This document shows, one piece after another, positions 29,049 to 37,421 of a stretch of DNA of 64,000 nt. The translations under genes and the position numbers were made by a program. Source of the DNA: JACCZX01 sp963710675 (GTDB taxonomy: Bacteria; Pseudomonadota; Gammaproteobacteria; Burkholderiales; Burkholderiaceae_F); the NCBI GenBank assembly GCA_963710675.1, contig CAVQBE010000019.1:62001-126000 (forward strand). Direction: 5' to 3'. A model generated the notes under the pieces. The model worked only from the letters and a program-made list of their open reading frames with translations. It did not search any database and was not told the DNA's origin. Numbering within the stretch: position 1 is the first letter of the stretch; the number at the start of each line of letters is the position of its first letter.

Positions 29049-29654
29049 TTATCGCTTTCGACGTGTGCTGCGCACCATCCGCGCGACGACCGCATGCCGG
29101 AAACAGTCGGTCGTGTGATCGTTGACGAGTCCGACCGCTTGCATGAAGGCGTAACAGATCGTCGAGCCCACGAACTTGAAACCCCGGCGCAAGAGATCAC
29201 GGCTGAGCGCGTCCGACTCCACAGTGCGCGCGGGAATCGCTTCCAGCGAACGCCGGCGGCTGTCCAGAGGTGCTCCGCTGACGAAGCCCCAGAGGTAAGC
29301 GTCGAAGCTGCCGAACTCCTTCTGAACAGCGAGGAATGCCTTCGCGTTCCGCACCGTGCTCTCTATCTTCAGCCGATTGCGAACAATCCCCGGGTTCTGT
29401 AGCAGACGTTCGACCCGCGCTGGTGTAAACCGCGCCACGCGCGCGGGATCAAAGTCCAGGAAGGCGTCGCGATAGGCATCGCGCTTCTTCAGAATGATCT
29501 CCCAGCTCAAACCGGCCTGCGCGCCTTCAAGGGTAAGAAACTCGAACAACGTCGTGTCGTCGTGCACAGGAACGCCCCACTCGGCGTCGTGATATGCAAT
29601 GCCGAGAGGAGTTCGTGCCCAGCTGCAGCGTGTCAGCGAATTGTCGTTTCGCAC
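29049..29654 (-). CDS. tag: DNA-3-methyladenine glycosylase I
   Basis: Base-excision repair enzyme that removes 3-methyladenine from alkylated DNA. The 201-residue length is standard for Tag. The N-terminal RCSWARTPLGIAYHDAEWGV holds the Cys and His zinc ligands and the Tyr-His-Asp-Glu-Trp core that forms the base pocket. FEFLTLEGAQAGLSWEIILK and the C-terminal KFVGSTICYAFMQAVGLVND with HTTDCFRH complete the family pattern, with the last His/Cys pair also zinc-binding. No regulator or other repair gene adjoins it. The reading frame is intact. Confidence 0.95.
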   Translation of the reverse strand: MRNDNSLTRCSWARTPLGIAYHDAEWGVPVHDDTTLFEFLTLEGAQAGLSWEIILKKRDAYRDAFLDFDPARVARFTPARVERLLQNPGIVRNRLKIESTVRNAKAFLAVQKEFGSFDAYLWGFVSGAPLDSRRRSLEAIPARTVESDALSRDLLRRGFKFVGSTICYAFMQAVGLVNDHTTDCFRHAVVARMVRSTRRKR

Positions 29655-29681
29655 TTCTCCGCTAATGACACATCTCCTGGT

Positions 29682-30800
29682 TTACTGCCGCGAGCCGTGC
29701 AGTTTCGTCGATAGCCAATCGCGTAGTCCATCTGCGACGCTTGGACAGTACGCCGCTAGGCCGGTGGCCTGCGTTCCATCGAACGGCGCACCGGCTGTCA
29801 GTTCAGGGCCTGCGAGAAGAGCCTGTGTCTGCCTGAACGGTCCACGAAACCTCATGTCCTTGCCGACGCGGATCGGCACCCTCGCGCAAAGTAACAAGTC
29901 GGGCCGCAGCGTGAAGATGGCGGCCATAAGATCGAACGGATAGAAGCCTTCGCGTCCTATGTCGTCGCGCCAATAATCGAGCCAACCGAACGCCCGCTCC
30001 GCCACCCATGCTGGCGCGCCACCACGCAAACGCAATTGCTGGAGATCGGTGCGCATCAGTTCCGCATGCCTTGCGGCATCATAGGGAACAAGAACCAGCG
30101 GCACGCCCATACGCACAATTTCCGACGCGGCAAGCGGATCCAAAACGAAATTCAGGTCTCTGAAGACCGGACCATGCCCGAACAGCATCGCCCCTTTAGA
30201 ACCTTCAGTCGGATGAAACATGTGGCCCGGGCGGCGACCCATCACAGCGATGATGCGGATAATTCTTTGCTGCAGTTCAGGCCGGTCGCGAAGCGCAGCC
30301 GCGACGTTGGTCAACGGCCCGAGTGCGACGATCGTAAGTTCGCGTTGCGCCAATGCATCGCGCAAAGCTCGATGTGCAGGGCGATCCGCTGCCGCGTTTG
30401 GCGGTAGTGGCTCAGCGGAGCCCGAATAAACAGCTAGTCCGGGGTTTGAACCTGACATCTGCTGCCGGAGCTGCTCCAATGTGCGGTCGGCCACTTCACG
30501 CGAGGCGTTGCCGAACACGGTCGAAATACCGACCACGCGCACGTGGGAAGTGCCCGCCAGCAACAGAATCGCGAAGCAATCATCAGGATCGGTACGCTGG
30601 TCGTGACCGCACGCAGCGTCGGTATCGATCCAGATGTGCTGCGCCGTCTCTGCAAACTGATCGCCGCGCACGAGTGACAATGGCGCAACCTCCAGGCGGC
30701 CGGTGCGCCATTGTGGGACTGGCAACAGCAGCGTGACCACCGCGGCGAGCACGAGTCCCAGCAGGACAAGTGCAGTACGGCGACCAATCTTCAAACTCAT
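29682..30800 (-). CDS. Membrane-anchored or secreted nucleoside hydrolase-family protein
   Basis: Inosine-uridine-preferring nucleoside hydrolases cleave the N-glycosidic bond of ribonucleosides. I take the ATG at 30800 (MSLKIGRRTALVLLGLVLAA), which gives an N-terminal signal anchor; an in-frame GTG at 30821 is an alternative. The metal site DTDxGxDDA of the family is present but modified: DTDAACG then HDQRTDPDDCFAILLL, with an insertion between the first Asp pair and the DPDD element. Other family features are TIVALGPLTNVAAALRD and a calcium-site Asn/Asp region, KGAMLFGHGPVFRDLNFVLD. The product is about 372 residues, longer than cytosolic enzymes (about 310). A periplasmic location suggests nucleoside scavenging. 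Subclass unusual; catalytic competence not proven. Confidence 0.85.
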   Translation of the reverse strand: MSLKIGRRTALVLLGLVLAAVVTLLLPVPQWRTGRLEVAPLSLVRGDQFAETAQHIWIDTDAACGHDQRTDPDDCFAILLLAGTSHVRVVGISTVFGNASREVADRTLEQLRQQMSGSNPGLAVYSGSAEPLPPNAAADRPAHRALRDALAQRELTIVALGPLTNVAAALRDRPELQQRIIRIIAVMGRRPGHMFHPTEGSKGAMLFGHGPVFRDLNFVLDPLAASEIVRMGVPLVLVPYDAARHAELMRTDLQQLRLRGGAPAWVAERAFGWLDYWRDDIGREGFYPFDLMAAIFTLRPDLLLCARVPIRVGKDMRFRGPFRQTQALLAGPELTAGAPFDGTQATGLAAYCPSVADGLRDWLSTKLHGSRQ

Positions 30801-30896
30801 CGGAGCGAGCCCGCCCGACACGAGCGCAAATCAGGCTGGCTGTGTTCTGGAATCACGATTATCGCCGTTGTGTAGCGCGCGCTTCGCTTCGTTCTG

Positions 30897-31038
30897 ATGC
30901 CATTCGGCGCGTGGCTGGTGCTCGCTCCGTGGTTACTCGATGGCGCGCATCGCAGCTGCGATTGCGAGCGTCATCGCGGGCATCGCGCTGATCGCGTTGA
31001 GTTTGCCGCGCGGCGCAGTTCATAGCCACTCCGCATAA
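30897..31038 (+). pseudogene. SPW-repeat-like membrane protein remnant (frameshifted)
   Basis: Two adjoining frames give MPFGAWLVLAPWLLDGAH (from 30897) and, one frame over from 30940, MARIAAAIASVIAGIALIAL then SLPRGAVHSHSA. Together they look like one SPW-repeat membrane unit, in which a GxWLxxxPW motif is followed by a second hydrophobic helix. A single-base shift near 30945 separates them. The upstream part that would complete the protein is not recognisable. This may be a decayed gene or a short gene hit by a sequence error; I rate it as tentative. Confidence 0.35.
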
Positions 31039-31089
31039 CGAGTAGCAAGCACTTCGCCCACGGGGTGGCCATTAAGTATTTTTTATAGA

Positions 31090-31713
31090 TCAGCGAAGCA
31101 GAACCACAGCGTCGGACAGGATGTAGATACCGAGAGCGATCAGAACGACAGGCACGATTATGTGACCGTAGCGTCGTATCGCACCACCCAGTACCTTGTT
31201 GTTCACAAGCAAGTAGCCGAGAGCGCACCAGACGCCCGTCATCACTGCGAACGTCAGCGCATAGGTGGCGATCGCATCGAATGCCGTCGCAAACAGCGGG
31301 ACATAAACCGCGACGTTGTCTCCTCCATTGGCGACCGTCACACTGGCAACGGCCAGGACTGGCAGGCCCAGTCTCCGTTCCGCCGTGTGCTCCTGCTCCT
31401 GAATGCGACGCGCGTCGCTATCGTCTTCCGTGTCGGCTGTGCTGACGCGCAGTGCCCGCAGCTTGGCGAGCCCCATAAGCAATGGCACGAGCCCCAGCAG
31501 CGCAATCCAGCCATCGGGAATCGTCAGTGCCAACAGTGCGGCCACAGCGCTGACCAGAACCAATGCGCCGATGCCCAGGTACTGCCCGAGCACGATCGAG
31601 AGACGATTCAGCCGGGTGTCCGCAAAGAACGCCGCAAGCAGAAAGAGGTCATCGATGTTGGTTGAGAAGAACACCGCAATCCCGATGCCGAGATCGGACA
31701 CGAGCGCACTCAT
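31090..31713 (-). CDS. cadD: CadD-family cadmium/heavy-metal resistance transporter
   Basis: A 207-residue integral membrane protein, related to LysE-type exporters, that confers cadmium resistance in Gram-positive plasmids and is common in proteobacterial chromosomes. Hydrophobic segments are visible near residues 3-27, 38-66, 69-85, 118-140, 147-167 and 180-203. Diagnostic stretches are IAVFFSTNIDDLFLLAAFFA near residue 12 and ASVTVANGGDNVAVYVPLFA near 121, both carrying the conserved Asn-Asp pairs of the family. The start codon lies at the edge of a perfect 22-bp palindrome described separately, so the true initiation site may be the GTG a few codons further in. No metal-responsive regulator gene is adjacent. 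Confidence 0.88.
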   Translation of the reverse strand: MSALVSDLGIGIAVFFSTNIDDLFLLAAFFADTRLNRLSIVLGQYLGIGALVLVSAVAALLALTIPDGWIALLGLVPLLMGLAKLRALRVSTADTEDDSDARRIQEQEHTAERRLGLPVLAVASVTVANGGDNVAVYVPLFATAFDAIATYALTFAVMTGVWCALGYLLVNNKVLGGAIRRYGHIIVPVVLIALGIYILSDAVVLLR

Positions 31714-31733
31714 TCCAACGTCAACGTTGGAAT
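31712..31733. promoter_or_regulatory. 22-bp perfect palindrome at the cadD start (MerR-type operator architecture)
   Basis: Arms ATTCCAACGT and ACGTTGGAAT are perfect inverted repeats separated by CA. The 10-2-10 layout is that of MerR-family operators such as the one at zntA. On the cadD strand a TTGAAG lies just upstream of it, and 19 bases separate that from a TGGAAT that overlaps the end of the palindrome, which would match the long spacer of MerR-controlled promoters. If so, transcription begins almost at the cadD start codon and translation may be leaderless or start at an internal GTG. The palindrome itself is seen; the regulator is inferred. Confidence 0.5.
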
Positions 31734-31793
31734 TATCTTCAAGCTGCGCTCATTGGTTCATGGCTCCGATCCGGACGTGAGCGGATGGCCGCT

Positions 31794-32537
31794 TCAGGCA
31801 CGTGCGGGTACTTCAAGCTCGCAGTCGGGCGGGTGCTCCTGGCCCAACGCCCTCACGTTAAGCAAGCGTTCGCGATGAGGGACGTCGACTGTCCCCACTA
31901 CGCCGTTCGACGCAACGGCACGGTAAAGCCGCGGGCGACCCCAGGCGCGCGCCATCATCGTGTCGTACCAACGCCGCACGTGCGCATACTCGGCCAGGTC
32001 GATCCGGTGTCGCTCGTGGCGCCATGCCCAGCCGACGATCGCAAAGTCGGCTATCGACAGCTCGTCACCGGCAAAGTACTTGTGCTCAGCGAGCCGCCTG
32101 TCCATCACGCCGTACAGTCGCCGTGTCTCGGCCATGAAGCGCTCGAGGCCGTACCGGCGCTCGCTCTCGTCGGTGAGTGCGACGAAGTGATGAACCTGCC
32201 CGGGGATCGGCCCGAAGCCACCCATCTGAAACATCAGCCATTCGAGCACGGGAACGCGTGCGGCCAGGTCGCGCGGCCAGAACAGTCCCGTCTTCTCGCC
32301 CAGATAGAGCAGGATCGCCCCCGATTCGAAGACGCTGATCGGCGCACCCGCCGGGCCATTGAGATCGACAATCGCCGGAATCTTGTTGTTCGGGCTGATC
32401 TTCAGGAACGCAGGATCATGCTGCTCACCCTTCGTGATATCGACGACATGCACCTCGTAGGCGAGTCCCATCTCCTCGAGCGCAACGCTGACCTTGCGGC
32501 CGTTCGGCGTGTCGAAGGCATATAGCTGGATGCTCAC
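31794..32537 (-). CDS. Glutathione S-transferase family protein (YfcG/Nu-like)
   Basis: A 247-residue cytosolic protein with an N-terminal thioredoxin-like GST domain (MSIQLYAFDTPNGRKVSVAL then EEMGLAYEVHVVD) and a C-terminal all-helical domain (from about residue 90). SPNNKIPAIVDLNGPAGAPI with the cis-Pro, and VFESGAILLYLGEKTGLFWP with the Glu-Ser that bind the gamma-glutamyl group, are typical of the Nu-class/YfcG-YghU group, enzymes with disulfide-bond reductase activity on glutathione. The TPNGRK motif near residue 10 replaces a catalytic Tyr/Cys, as in that group. It is a separate unit between the cadD and MBL-rhodanese genes. Reading frame intact. Confidence 0.9.
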   Translation of the reverse strand: MSIQLYAFDTPNGRKVSVALEEMGLAYEVHVVDITKGEQHDPAFLKISPNNKIPAIVDLNGPAGAPISVFESGAILLYLGEKTGLFWPRDLAARVPVLEWLMFQMGGFGPIPGQVHHFVALTDESERRYGLERFMAETRRLYGVMDRRLAEHKYFAGDELSIADFAIVGWAWRHERHRIDLAEYAHVRRWYDTMMARAWGRPRLYRAVASNGVVGTVDVPHRERLLNVRALGQEHPPDCELEVPARA

Positions 32538-32607
32538 GCCGTCTCCTTTGCGCTGCGCGCCGACGTGCTTGGCCGCACCCAGCGCTGGCTGGCAGCGACC
32601 AAGGCGA

Positions 32608-32748
32608 TCAGTACGAACCGATCATGTCGGTCTGCCAACCTGGTTTCATCAGCACGAGCGCGGCTGCGAACAGAATCACGCGCTCCCAGCTGCGTGCTCG
32701 GCCCCAGAAGAAGTGCTCGTGCAGAGAGCCGGCGAGGCAGGTCATCAT
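32608..32748 (-). CDS. 46-residue ORF resembling the C-terminal tail of a TRAP-fused permease
   Basis: An ATG overlapping the stop of the MBL-rhodanese gene (ATGA) opens 46 codons, MMTCLAGSLHEHFFWGRARS then WERVILFAAALVLMKPGWQT and DMIGSY. The helix-PG-TD-IG ending is what one sees at the extreme C-terminus of fused TRAP transporter permeases (4TM-12TM type). It may be the leftover tail of such a gene captured behind the MBL gene, or a genuine coupled micro-protein with one membrane helix. I see no Shine-Dalgarno beyond the coupling overlap. Confidence 0.4.
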   Translation of the reverse strand: MMTCLAGSLHEHFFWGRARSWERVILFAAALVLMKPGWQTDMIGSY

Positions 32749-33785
32749 GCCTCCGAGCCCGAGTGAAGCGGATAGCCCGCTTCGCGCCAGGCTTTCACCC
32801 CGCCGTCCAAAGCCACCGCGCGCTGGTAGCCGAGCTCGCGCAGTGTTGCAGCGGCCAGCGTCGAAATACGGCCGAATTCGCAGCAAGCGACGATGCGCTT
32901 TGTCGGGTCAGGCAGATCATCATTGACGCGCAGCTCGAGCTGGCCGCGCGGCAGCAGCCGTGCGCGGGGAATGTGTCCGTTCTCGTAGGCGTCGCGCTCG
33001 CGGACGTCCAGCACAATGAAGTTCTGGTCAGCGGCTTCAACACGCGCCTTCAACTCGGGCAGCGACATAAAGGGCACCATAGCGGCAGCTTGCGCAAGCA
33101 GCTGCGCGACGGTCTTTCCTCCGCTCATGTTGCTGCGTAGCGCCTCGGTGATGTGCGTAGGCATGCTCAGGTTGAGGCTGCGCATCATCTCGACGAAAGC
33201 TGCGCGGTCACGCTTCTGCAGTCGCGGGTTCTCAGCGAGCTCACGCGCGAGCGTCGATTGAACACCGCCCTTGTAGTCGTGCGCCGGATGCACCTTGAGC
33301 GCCGCGTCCAGCCGCAGGATGCCGCTGAACAGGCTGTCGTAAAGCGCTTCCGGATCGCCGGTCGGCAGATCGGTGCGTCCGGTGCCGCCAAACAACAGCG
33401 TGTCGCCGGTGAACAGGTGGTCTTCCACCTGCAGGCACATCGAGTCGCGCGTGTGCCCCGGCGTATGCATCACCTGCAGACGCAGGCGGCCGACATGAAT
33501 CATGTCGCCGTCATCGAGGCGCATGTCCACGAACGGTGCGGGACTCTCGCGATGCATCACCACGGGTACGCCGAGCTGCCGCGCGAGTTGCCGTGTCCCG
33601 GAAAAGTGATCGGCGTGCGTGTGAGTATCGATCAGGTAACGGATGCGCAGCCCGTCGCGCGCGGCGAGGCCAAGATAGCGGTCAACCTGGCTGGCCTCCG
33701 GATCGATCACGACGGCCGCGCATGTCTCGCTGCAGCCGAGGAGATAGGATTGACAACCGCCGGTAGCAATCTGCTCGTAGATCAT
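32745..33785 (-). CDS. MBL-fold hydrolase fused to rhodanese (persulfide dioxygenase/ETHE1-like)
   Basis: A 346-residue two-domain protein. The N-terminal metallo-beta-lactamase domain begins MIYEQIATGGCQSYLLGCSE and has the metal motif THTHADHFSG near residue 60, HTPGHTRDS, LFTGDTLLFGGTGRTDLP and HPAHDYKGG. These features, with one rather than two full metal sites, are those of ETHE1/Blh persulfide dioxygenases, which oxidise glutathione persulfide to sulfite. The C-terminal domain from about residue 245 is a rhodanese with ACCEFGRIS at the active-site loop, supplying the catalytic Cys. I chose the ATG at 33785 because the frame upstream belongs to a different, broken gene. Fusions of this kind act in sulfide detoxification. 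Confidence 0.88.
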   Translation of the reverse strand: MIYEQIATGGCQSYLLGCSETCAAVVIDPEASQVDRYLGLAARDGLRIRYLIDTHTHADHFSGTRQLARQLGVPVVMHRESPAPFVDMRLDDGDMIHVGRLRLQVMHTPGHTRDSMCLQVEDHLFTGDTLLFGGTGRTDLPTGDPEALYDSLFSGILRLDAALKVHPAHDYKGGVQSTLARELAENPRLQKRDRAAFVEMMRSLNLSMPTHITEALRSNMSGGKTVAQLLAQAAAMVPFMSLPELKARVEAADQNFIVLDVRERDAYENGHIPRARLLPRGQLELRVNDDLPDPTKRIVACCEFGRISTLAAATLRELGYQRAVALDGGVKAWREAGYPLHSGSEA

Positions 33786-33912
33786 CGATGCGTCTCCAGC
33801 GTAAGCCTCGCGTTTGACGCTAAGGCTGCAGCGGTAATTTTGCCCAGTACATCTGATATTCTCCCTTTGCGTTCGCGTGTCTTGAGCAGCAGGAATGTCG
33901 CTATACGCATTG

Positions 33913-34844
33913 TCATTCGTCAAAGCTGTCTCGCTCGATCTCCAGGTATGCGCGGTTGATGTTTCTGCCGATGACATACGAGCGTTCCAGCGCATCCCAG
34001 CTTGAGAGATCCAGCGACTTGCGGATTTCGCTCTCACTCTGGCCTCTATTTGAAACCTGTGCTTAACCCCCGCATAGAACGTGAACATTGAGCTGCGCAG
34101 CGCCCCGACGTCGCGCGCCGTCATCAGCTCGCCGTGCCCCGGCACGAAGTGCTCGACGCCGAGCGTTTGTATCTCATCGAGCGTCTGGATCCAATGCTTC
34201 ACGAAGCCGTCCTGGAAGGTCGGACGACTCCACTGACAAGTATGTCGCACCGTGATCAGCACCTTGTCGTCGGGCAGATAAACCATCAGATCACCGATCG
34301 TGTGTGACCCCTTCGGTAGACCCAAAACACAACACGCACGCCGTGGATCGTCGTCTCTGTGCGCGTGGACGCAGCATAGGTGACGCTCGCGGCCAGCGGC
34401 TTCGTTCCAGGTAGCTGGCGTCCGATATCGCGCTCCATGATCTCAAGCCACTCGTGCCCGGTTTCAGAACCATTTTGTGGCACATATCGGAGCTGATCAG
34501 CGTGGCTCCTTCGAACGCCACGTTGCCGAGGTAGTGATCGCCATGGTGAATGCGTGTTCACTACGTGCGTCACGGGTTTGTCCGTGATCCGGCGCACTGC
34601 CGTCCCGATGATGCCGGCCCACTTCGTCGCGATCCTCCGAGTCGACCAGAATCACGCCCTTGTCGCCTACGATGACCGTCGAATTGATCATGTAGCCCTG
34701 ATTCAGCTTGTTTGCGTGCTGGATGGGCCCGAGAAGAACGTAGACGCGCTCGTTGAGCTCCTGCGTTCGAGGCTCTGGAAACGTCTGCCCCTGCGCGGCC
34801 GCGCTGAGGGCTATTACGGCCATCGAAGCGATCAGCTGTCGCAT
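33913..34844 (-). pseudogene. MBL-fold hydrolase, secreted, broken by several frameshifts
   Basis: The protein begins MRQLIASMAVIALSAAAQGQ (signal peptide) and continues TFPEPRTQELNERVYVLLGP and NKLNQGYMINSTVIVGDKGV. It then changes frame at about 34640, 34540, 34460 and 34320; readable pieces are RRITDKPVTHVVNTH, VAFEGATLISSDMCHKMVL, GSHTIGDLMVYLPDDKVLIT and LGVEHFVPGHGELMTARDVG. The end YVIGRNINRAYLEIERDS lies in yet another frame, stopping at 33913. The order of pieces is that of a quinoprotein-relay or SoxH-like secreted MBL protein of about 310 residues. The metal site (expected HxHxDH near THVVNTH) is destroyed in this reading. The shifts are not all in homopolymers, so true decay is possible here. 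Confidence 0.7.
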
Positions 34845-34873
34845 GCGCGAGCTTCTGCAGCGGCCCAGTCGGG

Positions 34874-36093
34874 TTACCGCGCCGGCACTTCGGATCGCTC
34901 AGTCTCTGTCGCCTCTTGCTCGACAGGAATTGACCGCACCGACAACACACCATTAATCGCTGCAATGGCGTCGATCACGCTTTGCGCGACCGGGCTGTCG
35001 ACGTCGACCATCGTGTACGCCATTTCGCCGCGCGACTTGTTCAGCATGTTGTGAATGTTCAGCCCGGCTTTCGCCATCGCGGTCGAAATCTGACCGAGCA
35101 TGTTGGGCACGTTGGCGTTGGCGATACCGATGCGATACGCCGATTCGCGCGCCATTTCGACTTGCGGGAAATTGACCGCGTTGCTGATGCCGCCGTTCTC
35201 CAGAAATTCGCGCAGCTGCTCGACGACCATCACCGCGCAGTTTTCTTCCGCCTCGGCGGTCGACGCGCCCAGATGCGGTAGCGCGATCACTCCGCGCACG
35301 CCGGCCAGCGTCGGCGACGGAAAGTCGGTCAGATAGGCCTTGAGTCGGTCGGCGCGCAGCGCCTCGACGACGGCGGCTTCGTCGACGATCGCATCGCGCG
35401 CAAAGTTCAGCAGCACCGCGCCGGGCTTCATCACCGCCAGCCGCTTGGCATCGATCAGTCCGCGCGTGGCCGCCAGCAGCGGCACGTGCAGCGTGACGAA
35501 GTCCGCTTGCTTCAGCACCTCGTCGATCGACTGCGCCTTGCGCACGGCCGACTGCAGCCGCCACGCGGCATCGACGGTGATTTCCGGGTCGTAGCCGACG
35601 ACCTTCATGCCGAGCTTCAGCGCGGTGTCAGCGACTAGCGCGCCGATCGAGCCCAGACCAATGATGCCCAGCGTGCGATGCGGCAGCTCGATGCCGGCGA
35701 ATTGTTTCTTTCCCTCCTCGACGTGCGCCTCGAAGTCGCGCATCGCGCGGCAGCCCGGCGACGAATTGCAAGCGCTGGCACCAGATTGCGCGCTCCGATC
35801 AGCAGTGCGGCGAGCACGAGCTCTCGCACTGCATTCGCGTTGGCGCCGGGCGCGTTGAACACCGGCACGCCGCGATCAGACATCGCAGCCACCGGAATGT
35901 TGTTGGTGCCGGTGCCGGCGCGACCAATCGCCTTAACCGTCGGCGGAATCGTCATGCCGTGCATGTCGTGCGAGCGCACCAGGATTGCGTCGGGATGCTC
36001 GACGTGCTTGCCGACGGTGTAGCGGTCGGGCGTAAACCGCAGCAGTGCCTGGTGCGAGATGTTGTTCAGCGTGAGGATCTGAAACTTTGTCAT
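34874..36093 (-). CDS. serA: D-3-phosphoglycerate dehydrogenase, one frameshift
   Basis: First enzyme of serine biosynthesis, oxidising 3-phosphoglycerate to 3-phosphohydroxypyruvate. The N-terminal part MTKFQILTLNNISHQALLRF to GARNLVPAL (36093 to about 35765) and the part from MRDFEAHVEEGKKQFAGIEL to the end are in different frames, joined near 35750. The second part has the Rossmann motif GIIGLGSIGALVADTA, the LHVPLLAATRGLIDA and LNFARDAIVDEAAVVEAL catalytic segments and PHLGASTAEAEENCA with the catalytic His. A C-terminal ACT domain (GLNIHNMLNKSRGEMAYTMV) occupies the last 75 residues. The total is about 405 residues. It lies 13 bases behind serC, so the two form an operon. I assume the shift is an assembly error. 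Confidence 0.88.
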
Positions 36094-36106
36094 TTGCCTG
36101 CGAATC

Positions 36107-37186
36107 CTATTTAACCTCGCGCTCAAACTCACGCAGATAGTCGACCAGCGCCTGCACGCCTTCGATCGGCATCGCGTTGTAAATCGAAGCGCGCATGCCG
36201 CCGACCGCACGGTGGCCCTTCAATTGCAGCAGGCCGCGCTGTTGCGCGCCTTTCAGAAACGCGCCGTCGAGCGATTCGTCGCGCAACTTGAACGGAACGT
36301 TCATGCGCGAGCGGTCTTCCTTGCGCACCGGGTTGTAGTACAGCTGGCTCGCATCGAGCGCGTCGTACAGTAGCTTCGCCTTCGCGATGTTTTTCTGTTC
36401 GATCGCGGCCAGTCCGCCCTGCGCGAGCAGCCACTCGAACACCATTCCCGCGATGTAAATGGCATACGTCGGCGGCGTGTTCAGCATCGAATCGCTCTCC
36501 GCCTGCTCTTTCCAATGAAATGCCGACGGCGTGATCGGTAGCGCGCGATCGAGCAGATCCTTGCGCACGATGACCAGCGTCAGGCCCGCGGGGCCCATGT
36601 TCTTCTGCGCGCCACCGTAGATCACGCCGTACTTCGACACGTCGAGCGGGCGCGACAGGATGTGCGACGACATGTCCGCGACCAGCGGCACCGCGCCGAC
36701 GTCGGGCGTCCACTGGTACTCGATGCCGCCGATCGTCTCGTTGGTGCACACGTGCACATACGCGGCATCGGGCGAGAGCTTCCAGCTCGAGCGCTCCGGA
36801 ATGTATGTGAAATTCTTGTCTTCGCTCGACGCCGCGATGTTGACCTGCGCATACTTCTTCGCTTCCTTGATCGACCTCTTCGACCATTCGCCGGTGTTGA
36901 CGAAGTCGATCGTCTTGCGATCGCCGAGCAGGTTCATCGGCACGATTGCGTTTTCGCCGATCGCGCCGCCTTGCAGGAACAGCACTTCGTAGTCGTCGCC
37001 GATCGACATCAGCTTGCGCAGATCGGCCTCGGCCTTGTCGGCGATCGAGATGAATTCGGGGCCGCGATGGCTCATCTCCATCACTGACATGCCGCTGCCG
37101 TGCCAGTCGAGCATTTCTGCTGCTGCGCGCTGCAGAACTTCTTTCGGGAGCACCGCGGGTCCGGCACTGAAATTAAACACGGTCAT
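36107..37186 (-). CDS. serC: Phosphoserine aminotransferase
   Basis: PLP-dependent transaminase that converts 3-phosphohydroxypyruvate to phosphoserine, and also serves pyridoxine synthesis. The 359-residue product begins MTVFNFSAGPAVLPKEVLQR, the canonical SerC start. GVIYGGAQKNMGPAGLTLVI near residue 195 carries the PLP-binding Lys, and VADMSSHILSRPLDVSKYGV precedes it. The C-terminal LLQLKGHRAVGGMRASIYNA provides substrate-binding Arg/His. Reading frame intact, in contrast to serA next door. The start region contains an inverted repeat (GTTCTC and GAGAAC, 15 bases apart) 9-35 bases upstream of the ATG, of unknown significance. Confidence 0.96.
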   Translation of the reverse strand: MTVFNFSAGPAVLPKEVLQRAAAEMLDWHGSGMSVMEMSHRGPEFISIADKAEADLRKLMSIGDDYEVLFLQGGAIGENAIVPMNLLGDRKTIDFVNTGEWSKRSIKEAKKYAQVNIAASSEDKNFTYIPERSSWKLSPDAAYVHVCTNETIGGIEYQWTPDVGAVPLVADMSSHILSRPLDVSKYGVIYGGAQKNMGPAGLTLVIVRKDLLDRALPITPSAFHWKEQAESDSMLNTPPTYAIYIAGMVFEWLLAQGGLAAIEQKNIAKAKLLYDALDASQLYYNPVRKEDRSRMNVPFKLRDESLDGAFLKGAQQRGLLQLKGHRAVGGMRASIYNAMPIEGVQALVDYLREFEREVK

Positions 37187-37421
37187 CAGTTCTCAAAGGG
37201 TTAATAGTCGAGAACAGTGTACGTGCGGTCAATTGCACCACTGGCAGCCAAGCGAAGTGCACCGACCGAGTGACTGCCAGCACTGCGCAGGTGCGACTGC
37301 ACCGGAATGCGACCAGAGGATGTCTGCTGAAAGATATAGGACTGGCTGAATGCGACGACGGTGCTTGACGAGCAGTGCTGACGCCGCTCACTATTCCCGC
37401 ACTAACGCGGAGGAGGTTTCC

